Positions 41,136 through 52,022 of a stretch of 64,000 nucleotides of DNA are shown in pieces. Position numbers and translations under genes: made by a program. This DNA is from Purshia tridentata (taxonomy: Eukaryota; Streptophyta; Magnoliopsida; Rosales; Rosaceae): positions 25,182 to 89,181 of the forward strand of contig QANT01005818.1 of NCBI GenBank assembly GCA_003254885.1, written 5' to 3'. Positions within the stretch are counted from its first letter, which is position 1. Every line of letters starts with the position of its first letter. Under the pieces are notes generated by a model. It was not told the origin of the DNA, made no database searches, and saw nothing but the letters and a program-made list of their open reading frames with translations.

Positions 41136-43975
41136 ATGGGACCTCCTCGAGGTAAAGAAAATACGAGAAATTACTCGTCTTCTTCATCATCATCTGTTTC
41201 CTTACTGACTAAACCTAGAAGAATGTAGACTTTTTTTTTTCCAGTATAGTCTGTCATTAGTGGCGTCCAAGCAGAGTTATAGGGTTTTGAGTTTCGGATT
41301 TAAGTCTTATTAATTGTGTGTTTGTGAGCAAGTTTCACATCTTGCTTTTTAGTATTTCAATAAGAGTTTCTTTTTTATTTACTTAGAATCCTGAATCATA
41401 TTTATGGTTGCTTTAAAATACAACGTAGTCAAATTTTATTGGTGTTTCTGATTTTTTTTTTTAACTCCTGCTTCAGAGATAGTTGGTTTTCGTATTTGGG
41501 TAATTGGTTTTCAATAAAAAGGATCCCTGCTTTATAATTTTTTTACTTTATTTTTAAGTTCATGATTGTTATTCTTGGGAAGTTTTATAAGGAGCATTGC
41601 TTTATAAGTTGGTGGGTTATGTGCAGGCCGTGGTGGCAGTGGTGGATTCAGGGGCGGGAGGGGTGATGGAGGGGGGAGAGGTGGAAGAGGTGGTGGTAGA
41701 TTTGGTCTTGGTGGAAGAGGTGGTAGTGATTTTAAGCCCCGCGGTGGAGGACGTGGAGGACGTGGTGGTGATCGTGGTGGCCGCGGTGGAGGAAGAGGCC
41801 GTGGTGGTGGCAGAGGAGGAATGAAGGGTGGAAGCAAAGTTGTTGTTGAGCCACACAGACATGATGGGGTTTTCATTGCTAAAGGCAAGGAAGATGCTCT
41901 TGTTACCAAGAATCTGGTCCCTGGTGAAGCTGTCTATAATGAGAAGAGGATTTCTGTTCAGGTCGGTTTCTTTAATTTGTTGGCCTTATTTGAAAATTTC
42001 TTAAACATATGTGATTTTCAATCAAAACTTTCTATAGCTGTTCAAAGCCATATTTCCCATAGCATTTGTTCCTGTATATCTGAGAATTATTCATGTGACC
42101 CAAAATCTAGTAATATACATTATCTAGACTTTTTGGGTTTTGCTATTTTCATTTTTATGGTTAATTAATAAAACTGTATTTGCTCACCTTAGAGTGTTTT
42201 TGTTCTTTCAGAATGAGGATGGAACAAAAGTTGAATATAGGGTCTGGAACCCTTTCCGTTCCAAGTTGGCAGCTGCCATTCTTGGGGGTGTTGATGAAAT
42301 TTGGATTGTAAGTTTTAACTACATGTTTTCTTGCATTATTTTCAGTGTTTATTTTGTGTTTATAAGTTTGTTTCTGTTTGTGCTCTAATTTTATTATTTC
42401 TATTTTCCTGCATGTTTAATGAAGAAACCTGGAGCTCGGGTTCTCTACCTTGGTGCTGCCTCTGGGACCACTGTTTCTCATGTGTCTGATCTTGTTGGCC
42501 CTGTAAGTTTTCTTTCTGATAAATATATATCTTTAAATTGCTCAAGTTGAGAATAGATTCTTAGGATTATTGGTGTATTTTGTAGACTGGAGTTGTTTAT
42601 GCAGTGGAGTTTTCTCATAGAAGTGGCAGAGACTTGGTAAACATGGCAAAGAAACGCACAAATGTCATACCCATTATTGAAGATGCCAGACATCCTGCTA
42701 AATACCGTATGCTGGTTGGCATGGTTGATGTTATTTTCTCAGATGTTGCACAACCTGATCAGGTTTATTTCTTGCAAACTTATAACCAAAACTTAAATTT
42801 GGACAAAAATTTAGGTTGTTATTATTTGGTTGGTCTGGAAGCATAAGTCTTTTTTTAATGGCTTTTGCAAGATACAGGATTTCCATACTGGATTTTGTTG
42901 GTCTGTTAGTTTATTGATTTTACATGTTAATATTAACTGTGTTGCATTATTTGTTGAATTATTGATACAGCATATAACCATTTCAATTCCATTTGTAGGT
43001 TTTTATTTCGATTAATTTTATATGTATGCACATGATGAGTTACTCGGATTCCCCTTCAGGACATCACGAATGATGTGAACTCGAGTTTTCTGATGCGTAT
43101 TTTATTGTCTTTTGCAATGAACTCTCTGTTTTTGTTTGTTTTTCATTGGGTTAATAAATCTGGTATTTTTTGTTCATTCTTGATTCTGTTGAAAACCTTT
43201 TGGATGCTGCCATTATTTGTGTTTTTCCCTTTTTACAGTAGTGTATTGGTAGAAGTTGTCTTTATTGCAAAATATTCAGCGTGTGACGAAGTACTCGGAT
43301 TCCCCTTCAAGACATTATGGGTGATGCAAGACCGAGTTTCTGATGCTGCTTGTCAAGATTTTGATAATTTTGTGTTACTTTCTTGCCTACAATTCACATG
43401 AATGTTTTCATTAGTGTTGATGAGGTGTGCCTCAGGGGGATGCAACCTTATAATGCCTTTGGCGTGTTTGCAGAAGTCCTTGAAGTCCTGTCCATGACAT
43501 GTTGGCATTGGTTTCTCCTAGCTTCCTTGTGTTATTTGATTCTGAAAATTGTTTGCTCTCTTTAACGATCTTTGCAGGCAAGGATTTTAGCTTTGAATGC
43601 GTCATATTTTCTTAAATCTGGAGGTCACTTTGTTATTTCCATAAAGGTTTGTTTTCAGAATTCTTGTTTGATCTCTTAGATTACTGTATGTCTTTCTGCC
43701 AAGTGATTATTATGCAAACAAGCACTAAATTAGATGGTGGAAAGTTGCCTTTTGCTGCTTACTCTAGTGTTTGATAAACATGGATTATCTTTTTTCAGGC
43801 CAATTGCATTGATTCCACTGTTCCTGCGGAGGCAGTGTTCCAGTCGGAGGTGAAGAAGCTGCAGGCAGATCAATTTAAGCCTTTTGAGCAAGTGACTCTT
43901 GAGCCTTTTGAGCGAGACCATGCTTGTGTGGTTGGTGGCTATCGCGTGCCAAAGAAGCAAAAAGGTGCTGCTTAG
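41136..43975 (+). CDS. FIB: Fibrillarin, rRNA 2'-O-methyltransferase
   Basis: Seven exons (41136-41151, 41627-41961, 42212-42307, 42425-42502, 42586-42762, 43578-43646, 43799-43975) give 315 aa. Residues about 6-72 are a Gly/Arg-rich (GAR) domain that targets the protein to nucleolus and Cajal bodies. The methyltransferase domain follows: [40 protein letters not shown], the SAM-binding loop [42 protein letters not shown] and FVISIKANCIDST. The C-terminus is [13 protein letters not shown]. Fibrillarin is the catalytic subunit of box C/D snoRNPs and methylates rRNA at sites chosen by guide RNAs. Intron 5 (42763-43577) hosts two guide RNAs, see below, matching the Arabidopsis FIB1/FIB2 arrangement. 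The start codon lies in a 16-nt coding exon, MGPPR, directly before the GAR exon. Confidence 0.97.
43025..43099 (+). ncRNA. Box C/D snoRNA, U60-like, copy 1 (fibrillarin intron 5)
   Basis: A C box TGATGA (43033-43038, preceded by A) and a D box CTGA (43090-43093) are closed by a six-pair terminal stem, TATGCA (43025-43030) with TGCGTA (43094-43099), one pair being G-U. An internal C' box, TGATGT, is at 43071. The likely guide, TACTCGGATTCCCCTTCA (43041-43058), lies before a degenerate D' box. Arabidopsis carries snoRNA U60 in intron 5 of both fibrillarin genes, and position and structure agree here; the rRNA target was not verified. Confidence 0.85.
43277..43348 (+). ncRNA. Box C/D snoRNA, U60-like, copy 2 (fibrillarin intron 5)
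   Basis: A second unit lies 177 bases downstream of the first. Its C box is TGACGA (43084-type position, here 43284-43289), its C' box TGATGC (43322) and its D box CTGA (43340-43343). The stem CAGCG (43277-43281) pairs with TGCTG (43344-43348). It shares the exact 18-nt TACTCGGATTCCCCTTCA (43292-43309) with copy 1, while stems and C/D' regions have diverged with compensating pairs. This argues that both copies are functional and arose by local duplication. Confidence 0.8.
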
Positions 43976-45670
43976 AAGGTTCTGAAATGTAAACGTTACT
44001 TTGTGTTCTATTTTTTTTGAGTTGCCTTTAATGTAGTTTTGAACTGGTCGACTTTGGAGTTATTTCTTATATAAAAAAAAAGTTGATGTCGTTTTGATCA
44101 CTTATTTGAAGGCAATTTTTTATGGAATGGCTTGGTCACGTAGAACTTAATTATTAGCTGAGTTGTTCCCCAGAGAAACATAGTCGAGTTATGTGAGTTA
44201 ATTCGTGTTCTTGAGCGTTGCAAGGGGTTGGTTTGGAATTCCCTTCTCTTTTGCAAAGGCAGGAGACTGATAGTTTTGTATGTCACATTCCGGTATTATA
44301 AAGCACTTTGTAGAATGAGTTACATTCTTTGTAAATATATATTAGAAAAATAATGATAAGAAATCCTAAAAAAGAGTTAATAGGAATTTTTCTGACTAAA
44401 CATTTATTGGCACAATTATTAAATAGGGAAAAAATAAAAAACTGGCACAATTTTGTTTTGATTAGCGACTCCACAATATACTGTTTTGGTAATGTAATTA
44501 GCAACCTTTTTAAAATGTGATTAATCAAATTCGTAATCTTTGAGGAGATTTAAGTCATAGAGATCAGAAATTCAGAATCACCTACTTCTTTAAATGGGGC
44601 ACGCTCGAATCTATGACCTGAAAATCGGTAGCTCCGGAATTTATTAAAATTTGGCACATGTAACTTCTTTTCTGAACAAGTTGGTGCCCATTATACTTAA
44701 AAAAGTGTTGAAACTTGAAAGAGTGCTAATGCGGAAGTATGAAAAACACATCAAAGATGGATTACCCTTTTCATGCCTTTTAGCCTATGTTGAAGTATAC
44801 TTGCTGGGATTTCTAGCTACTACCAAACCAAACCACACAAACAAAGGATTTTCAGAATTTTGGGCCCTGGGCCTGCCCATGTATGCCCAAGGCCAGTTGG
44901 AATATTTTACTAAACCCAGTAATAACACATCACTTGCTACTTGTTGAGGCTTGTAACCATTGGGCTATCACTTGGATTTGCATTATCAACTTACGAATTT
45001 TATTACCACCTTGCACAATCCATGAGCATCAATATGCCCAATGGTATGTGTGCGTGTGTGTGACAGCTGCACGCAACAACAGTCGAAGAAGATTAGGACA
45101 AGAGGTAGAGATCGAGTGAAAAATTATGATAAATATAGTTCATAGTTGGTGTATTCATGTAGTGAAATGGGTTTCTTTTTAGCTCTCCCTTCTACTCCTT
45201 CCAGATATTGAACTACATTAGATACCACAGAAATGAAAGATGAGACAGACAACAATGTTATGTGGCCTACAAACTACAAAGTGACGTTGCATGTTCCCAT
45301 CAATTAAGTTACATACGTCTTCTCCTATTAGAATGTTAGCTGGGTTAACACAGTAAGCTAGAGGCTTGCATTGTTAGTTGTTGAGTCAAAGACTTTGAGA
45401 TGATGTCAAACTTTTCGGCCTCTGTTTTGAGAAATATATGACTGTTCAATTTGATAAAAATTATTCCTGATACCTGTTATATTTCCATGAATTATAAAAG
45501 ACGAAGAAGAAACATTTTGTCAGCGTACTAAACTTTTTCTCCAAGGCGATTAATGTTTTATATTTGTAAACACACTTGGTAAAGCTTTTAGTGAAGACTG
45601 GAATTTGAAAAAAATTACACTGACATAGTCACACAATTTGAATATCATAAAAAAAAATGAAAAATGAAAG
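43976..45670. other. Spacer between fibrillarin and the tRNA genes
   Basis: The fibrillarin 3' UTR is followed by AT-rich DNA. Open frames near 44651-45119 have no recognisable domain. A short TG run occurs at about 45047-45061. Confidence 0.5.
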
Positions 45671-45678
45671 AAAACAAC

Positions 45679-45762
45679 TGTCAGAAGTGGGATTTGAACC
45701 CACGCCCTCGTTAGAAGACCAGAACTTGAGTCTGGCGCCTTAGACCACTCGGCCATCCTGAC
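45679..45762 (-). tRNA. tRNA-Leu (anticodon CAA)
   Basis: The minus strand gives an 84-nt class II tRNA. The acceptor is GTCAGGA paired with TTCTGAC plus discriminator A, and the A box is TGGCCGAGTGGTCTAAGGC. The anticodon arm is CCAGA-CTCAAGT-TCTGG with anticodon CAA, followed by a long variable arm. The B box is GGGTTCAAATCCC. A TTTT terminator follows within about five bases. It decodes UUG. The CCA end is not encoded, as expected for a nuclear gene. Confidence 0.95.
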
Positions 45763-45774
45763 CTTGATGTTAGT

Positions 45775-46720
45775 TGGCCTTAACAAAATATATTTAATTT
45801 ATTATAACAGCCTTAATACATAAACCCAAAATCGGAAGGCAAATCTTGAAGATGAGTTCCCAGTTAACTTTTTATAAGAAATTCACCTATAACGCTGCTT
45901 TTCTATTTGATGAACCATACCATTTATATATAATAAGAGGCCTTTTTCAAGCTTGGACTAAAAGACTTGAGAAAAATAGCACATTTGTCTTTTGGATTTA
46001 TAGACTTTATGAAAGTAGCAATTAGTCAACCATCAAGTAGAAAGCTAGTTTCAGAATATGCATGGTTTCTGCTACTCTTCCTTGTCAAAGCGAATCTCAC
46101 GCTTTTAATTAATTAGTTGCTCAGTGAAGAGTGGTTGGTGAATTGATGTCTTGTTAAAACGAAAATAACTAGACTCTTGCTATGTATTTCGCACATCCAA
46201 ATATAACTTTTTAATTATAAAATTTTTAATTATTTAGTATTATTTATTTTTTAGCTAATTATTTTTAAAATTTTTGAAAACTTTATAACTCTCCACTCTC
46301 TCCACCTAATAAGGTGGTGAAGTGTTTTTGTTTTTATTTCTTAATTTTTTTAATGGCTTAATTACATTTGTACCCTTAACTTTATTAGGTTAGTTTAATT
46401 TAACTCTTTAGTATAATCAAGAATTATTTATGATAATTCAAAATTTGGTGAAACCTGTAATACCAAACCACTCTCATGACTTTATAATATTAAAGATTAA
46501 AGATGAGTATCAAATATTAATAACTTTTTTTTTAATATAATAAACATGTGTTTCTTGAAGTAATATTGTAATTTCTTGAATAAGAACTTGTGTTGAATTA
46601 GATGATTTTTAAGCTAGCCAAAAAAGGGTCGATGAAGAGTAGAACTTGCATAGTATCATTCAGATTAATTAACAGTATAACTCACTTTTGGCCCAAAAAT
46701 AAAATAAAATAACGATAGTT
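45775..46720. other. AT-rich spacer between the two tRNA-Leu genes
   Basis: About 0.95 kb of AT-rich DNA with no gene seen. Confidence 0.5.
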
Positions 46721-46725
46721 GGAAG

Positions 46726-46809
46726 TGTCAGCAGTGAGGTTTGAACCCACGCCCTCGTACGAGGACCAGATCTTAAGTCTGGCGCCTTAGACCACTCGGC
46801 CATCCTGAC
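46726..46809 (-). tRNA. tRNA-Leu (anticodon UAA)
   Basis: An 84-nt class II tRNA on the same strand, nearly identical to the CAA gene 1 kb away in its D and anticodon arms. The anticodon arm CCAGA-CTTAAGA-TCTGG carries UAA (decodes UUA). The acceptor GTCAGGA faces TGCTGAC, leaving a G-G mismatch at pair 6:67, and the T stem GTGGG/CTCAC has a G-U pair. A T-rich terminator lies about 20 bases downstream. The mismatch may weaken it, so it could be functional or decaying. Confidence 0.88.
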
Positions 46810-47322
46810 ATCGATGGTCAAATTCATTCACAATATCTATTTTGACTTTTTGACTTTATTTGTTTTGGTCGGATAATGATTACTTTATTAGCACATAAAT
46901 CCAAAATAGGAAGGAAAATTACTATTGACCAAGCTTGGACAGTTGATTTGTAGAGTTACAGAGAGAGATTGTTGAGGCCATTGTGTTGCTAATATTTTAT
47001 TTCATTACTAAGATCACTGAAATTACTTTCCGGGGACAAATTACTTTGAACTCTACTTTGATTTCCTCAATTAAGAATTTAAGATACAATATTGCTCATG
47101 AAAGAGGATCCTTCAAAGGGAAAATTCAGATAGCCTATTTAAATCAAAATTGACAGGTAATCTGCTTCTGAGAACATTTGGTTTAAAATCGTGACAAAAC
47201 AAAAATTGAAAGAGCACCCTGCAACTCTAAACAATGACTTGTAGAGAAATTCAGGCCAATAAGCCGAGTTCTGGGTGATTTTAGGCACTCAGAATAGTAG
47301 TGTGAGAAGTGAGTGAGAGAAT

Positions 47323-49818
47323 TCATATATTATTATCAGCTATGTTCTCAACTTTTATGTCTTGTCCACCCCACTTTTTCATTCTGTCTGTAGTTTGTTC
47401 AACCTGCCCAAAAAAGAAGTATGATTAATATGTTATTATTGATGAATTGTAGCAGAAGATTATAAATTCTTAGAACAGATTTGACTTACCTCCTTGTTCC
47501 AGTTGGTTCTGTAAAGTACTATTAGAAGCAGCAAGGTTTGAAGTGCAGTTCCACATATCATGCCCCCCCAAATTCCCTACAATAAATGCAGAGAACAAAT
47601 AAGATTACAGCATACAAATTACACTTGAGACTTTAAACACTTTACCTTCACTCCCAAGTTTGCTTTATAGCCAAGAAGGAATCCAAATGGGAGCCCAAAA
47701 ACGTAATAACAACCCAAGTTTATATAAGCCACAACTCCTTGCCATCCACCTCCGATAGCAACACCTGAAGACATGAACCCATAAAAAATTAAAATGGGGT
47801 CCAGCACAGAGAGTAGAATTGAGGAAAAGCCAAGTAATTTGGTACCTGAAATCACGGGTTGAACACTGTTAAGAACCATGGTGATTCCAAGAAGAAATGC
47901 TAGCTTGGAGACAGCTGCTCTCAATACCTCACTGCTTGTGAAGATGATAGAAAAATAGTCTTTGGCTATCAAGATAACAACCATGCAAACAAGTCCAATC
48001 AGCAGAGACTGAAGGACTGTCACATAGACAGCGTATTTAGCAGCTCTTGGTCGTCCCAATCCAAGTTCATTGGAAACTCGAACACTGAGAATGGCAGAGA
48101 AAGAAAATCAGCTGCAGATAATTGTTAGCAGTACAAATGAAAACAAACCCAGTCCTTGGTACATAATTACCTTATAGCAGCATTAATTCCAATGAACAGC
48201 ATTGCTTCCCACCCATTGATATTCATGCTGAAACAGCAATTGAATAAGTAAAAATTTGAGGAACAGAAACAGAAAGTGGCAATAAGCACATAATTGGATA
48301 TACACTTTGCTTACCAAATAGAGAGTGAATCAATAGAAATAACAGCATTACCAAGGTGTCCTGTAAGAATGATTATACTCATCATATACCAAATCTCCAG
48401 GCAAAGCATCACAGCTGATTCAAGGGAGAGTTTGACAAAGGCCCAGATGTCTTTGAATGCCAACCATGAGAACCCATTCCAGCCTTCATTGCACCAACCC
48501 ATTATATAAATAAGTTGGGCAATTGTAATTTCCCAACCTGTGATATCAAATGCAATGGCTGCACCATATATGCCCCAATCGAATATGTAAATGAAGAGCC
48601 AGAGCAGTCCAATGTGGATAAGGAGGGCTGCAAATCCAATCCATGCAAGAACAAGGACCTTGCTTTGTGCCTGAAGGAACTTTTGGGCAGGGAAATTGAT
48701 GCCAAGTGAGAATAGCTGAGGAATCACATACACAGTGAATGTGCCAGCAAGGTCAGCCACATCATCATCCTGCCCAAGAAGCTTTAAGATTGGGGCAGAG
48801 AAAATGTAGATTGGCGTGAGTACGATACAGCTGGTCCATAGAATGAGCCATGACCTTTGCATGTAAACACCAAGCATGTTAACATGTCCAGCACCGAAAG
48901 CTTGTCCACAAAGTGTCTCTAGTGCACTCCCCATTCCAAGCTACAGTTTTTGTGCAAACAAACAAAAGTATTAGCAGGTGATACTAAAACAGTACTAACA
49001 GGGGCATAATAGTAAAAAAGTGAGTACTCATGTAAATTTATTGTTAAAAAAAAAAGGTTAAAAAACCAAACTTTCTCTCTCTCACACACACACAAAAGCT
49101 CTCATCTTTAGTTTCCGACTTTTTCTCAACAGTGAAACAGAGTATGAGAGATTCAACAGTCGGTAACAAACGCAGATTTGAAATCTGACTTAATACTCAT
49201 ACCAAGATATTATAAGATAGAGACTAAGGGAAGCATGCATAAAAGATTCACAGTAACATCAATCCAGTACATATTTAATTTCTTAAACATAAATGTTCAA
49301 TAGATGTAAAAAACTATGAATATGAGCAGCTCCTAATACCCATTACAAAAACAGAGGAAGAGGATGAAGAAGAAGACAAATGTAACCACACAAACCCAAA
49401 CCCAAAACAAAACAAAATCAGAAAATTAGAAAAAGAAACCAAGTAATTGTTAGAAATCTCAAGAGCACTATACAGAAGAAAGATGTCAATACAGAAACAA
49501 ATGAAGCACATGCATTTCATGCATTAAAATTTAAAAAAAAAAATGTATATATACCATAAAGCCGAAAGAGAAGGTACTGATGACAGAGAGGGAGATGGAG
49601 ACGGCAGAGAGCTCGAGGTTTCCGAGATGTCCAACAAACATGGAGGAGACGGCGTTGGTGCCATAGTTGCAGATTATGGTGAAGGAGATGGGCCCCGCTA
49701 TCTTCCACAGCTTCTGCGTCTCCTTCCACGCCACCGACCTCGCCTCCCGGAAACTCCCTACCGCCTCGTAGTCCCGCACCTCCCCGCCGTTCACTGCCCC
49801 CAGCAGTGGCGCCTCCAT
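47323..49818 (-). CDS. MATE efflux transporter (DETOXIFICATION 33/35-like), array member 1
   Basis: Seven exons (49818-49555, 48940-48315, 48227-48171, 48084-47846, 47764-47646, 47576-47490, 47403-47323) give 490 aa, a normal plant MATE length with about 12 membrane spans. Typical segments are KETQKLWKIAGPISFTIICN, VGHLGNLELSAVSI, GMGSALETLCGQAFGAG, FPAQKFLQAQSKV, LCLEIWYMMSIIILTGHL, MNINGWEAMLFIGINAAISV, RVSNELGLGRPRAAK and NSVQPVISGVAIGGGWQ. MATE proteins use proton or sodium gradients to move flavonoids, alkaloids or other small organics into the vacuole or out of the cell; the substrate here is unknown. The sequence fits the DTX30-35 clade, by recall. It is the first of four tandem copies on this strand. 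Confidence 0.9.
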
Positions 49819-49829
49819 TTATTTGACAA

Positions 49830-50870
49830 GTGTACGGCCCTGATCAATTGGCCTGAGACGATGACGACGACGATGATAAGGCTGAGTGGTTTTCTCTACT
49901 TTTCTCTTCAATCTCTTGTTGTTGTTATTGTTGGTGTTGGGTTTGGTTTGGTTCAGTCGTACTTATAAACTACAGGAATTAGAGAGCAGCTAGCTTTTAA
50001 GTAGTCAGCACATCCAGTCATCTATATATTATGCACGTCATGTTTTGACTTTTACTCCTTGATTTTACTTAATTACTCTATTTCTAGCCATATAAAACAA
50101 TCGGATTACCTAGTTAATTAAAAACAAAGAAAACATTCCCATCATGCATTAAAAAATTAATTGAAAAAACCAACAAACATTAATTCAATCTGGGTCGTCA
50201 CAAGACTCACAACTCACATAGGTCCCATTCCTCAGCTTTTCCTCTTAACATTCTCACATATGTTCGTGTCATAAAATTTTACTACTGTAAAGTTGATTTT
50301 TGATTAATTTTGTGGCTCAGATTCCGTGTTTCAAATATAACTAATTGCACTCTATATATCAATTATGGCATAGCAATGAAGGATTTGATGATGCTCAATC
50401 ATGCCTTACTAATTATGTATCTTAGCCCGAAAAATCAAAGCTAGATAAGCAGCTACCTAGTCGTACTTAGGTGTGCGCAAATGTTACATGTCTCATGCAT
50501 TATTAAGCAATGCTTTTCTCTGCACATTTTTCACCCACCCAACTGCTCATCCATCACGAGGGTTCACACGTGCTTCTCACTTCTCACTATGAATGCAATG
50601 TCTCTCAAGTTCCAATGAAACCTCCAAGCACACAGAGAGCCGTGACTATATTGCATTCTCATAACTTATAATTACTCAATTTAAGAAAGCGACTGCCCCT
50701 TTTCATTTTGCTTAGAATCTTATTATCTTACGCATTGAGATTTGAACCTACTACGAAATTGAACCAAACTTATATCGTAAGACAACATTTCTTTCATTAT
50801 AAATATAATATAAAGACTGATTTATCGAAATTAATAAAAATTAGAATATCTAATTTAAAATCAATTGGAG
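49830..50870. other. Upstream region of MATE 1
   Basis: The promoter region of the minus-strand MATE gene followed by AT-rich DNA. No gene is supported. Confidence 0.5.
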
Positions 50871-50879
50871 CAGAAGATT

Positions 50880-51130
50880 ACATGTGGACATGAATAGTAG
50901 AGAGAAGAATTCAAACCAACCCCCGTTCCAAGATTGAAGATCCCCACCCAACTAACGATCGACAAGGCTCGTGTGGACCGTCTGGTAGCGAATAAATGTA
51001 ACTTGTACATTTCGTAGGCGAGTCCTGAATGGCCCACGTGTTCGCACGGCATTGAAGGATTCCTTTTAATTTGCAGCCAGTAAAAATAAGAACGAGTTGG
51101 TAAGATAACCGGTACCAAATTGTGCACCTC
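50880..51130. other. GC-richer island of unknown origin
   Basis: This ~250-bp stretch has visibly higher G+C than its flanks and holds two overlapping minus-strand open frames (51127-50861, 51132-50911) with no recognised domain. It might be an old organellar DNA insertion or a gene remnant. I could not match it to a specific plastid or mitochondrial gene. Confidence 0.25.
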
Positions 51131-51134
51131 ACCC

Positions 51135-52015
51135 TGCTAATTTGTAGGCTCCATAAATGCTAAAGATACATTGACGTCACTCAAGTCAAGATACTTTGCT
51201 TTTAGGGAGCCTACACAAATAAATACCAACCAAAAATAATAATAATTTATCACCCAAATTTAACACCTACCTTGTCAAAATTTTATTATTATATTTTTGC
51301 CAATTCATAAATATGCATTTGAAAATAAAAATAATGCTTATAAATTCACTTGTTTAGGCTTTAGGATACCTTTTTTTTTTGCCAAAAAAAAATTATTAGA
51401 CTATGATTGGCTTCCAAATTCTGATGTGCAGATCAGTGTTTCGGAATTAACATGGGCAAACGACAAATCAACCCTTGTCTGTTGGGCTCCCCTCTTGTTG
51501 TCGTTTTAGCCCTTGGGCTTTTTTTTTTCTATCTATGATATAGCACATTACTAGTTCATATGTTCAGAACAAAATAAAATCTAAAAAAACCAATTACCAC
51601 CTATATAGTATATACTACGGACCCCAAATTATTTATCTTTCCACAATACTACAATTTTACTCCAAAATCACTTTGTTTCACTTTTAATTTCATTTTATAA
51701 GATATTATTGTTACCATTATTATTGTTGGCACTTCTAATTGCACCCATTAAATTACTCAACCAATCCAATAATTTTAAAGAATTTCCCGACTTATGCATT
51801 TAAAGATTAACTACATAAAAGAGATTGTGGAATTTAAATGACCATGCAACTGCAAAGATTGTAATTTTCATTGATTGAAGATTTATTCAGTACAGGAGTT
51901 GTATCGATATGGTAGTTTACTCAGCTGCCCTTCTTTATATGTATCCTCCAGGACCTCCACTTTGACTCCAAAAATGGTGTTGGAGTACATAAACCTTACT
52001 TCAGCAAACTATTTT
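51135..52015. other. AT-rich spacer between the first two MATE genes
   Basis: No gene is seen. The 3' UTR of MATE 2 should lie at its right end. Confidence 0.5.
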
Positions 52016-52022
52016 CTCAGTT

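Noticed and set aside
41532-41909. Minus-strand proline-rich frame, [10 protein letters not shown] type
   Set aside because: It is the antisense of the fibrillarin Gly/Arg-rich exon.
43418-43545. Possible third C/D snoRNA starting at TGATGAGG
   Set aside because: There is no D box at suitable spacing and no closing terminal stem.
50741-50765. GATTTGAACCTAC resembling a tRNA B-box region
   Set aside because: No matching A box, acceptor stem or cloverleaf could be formed around it.
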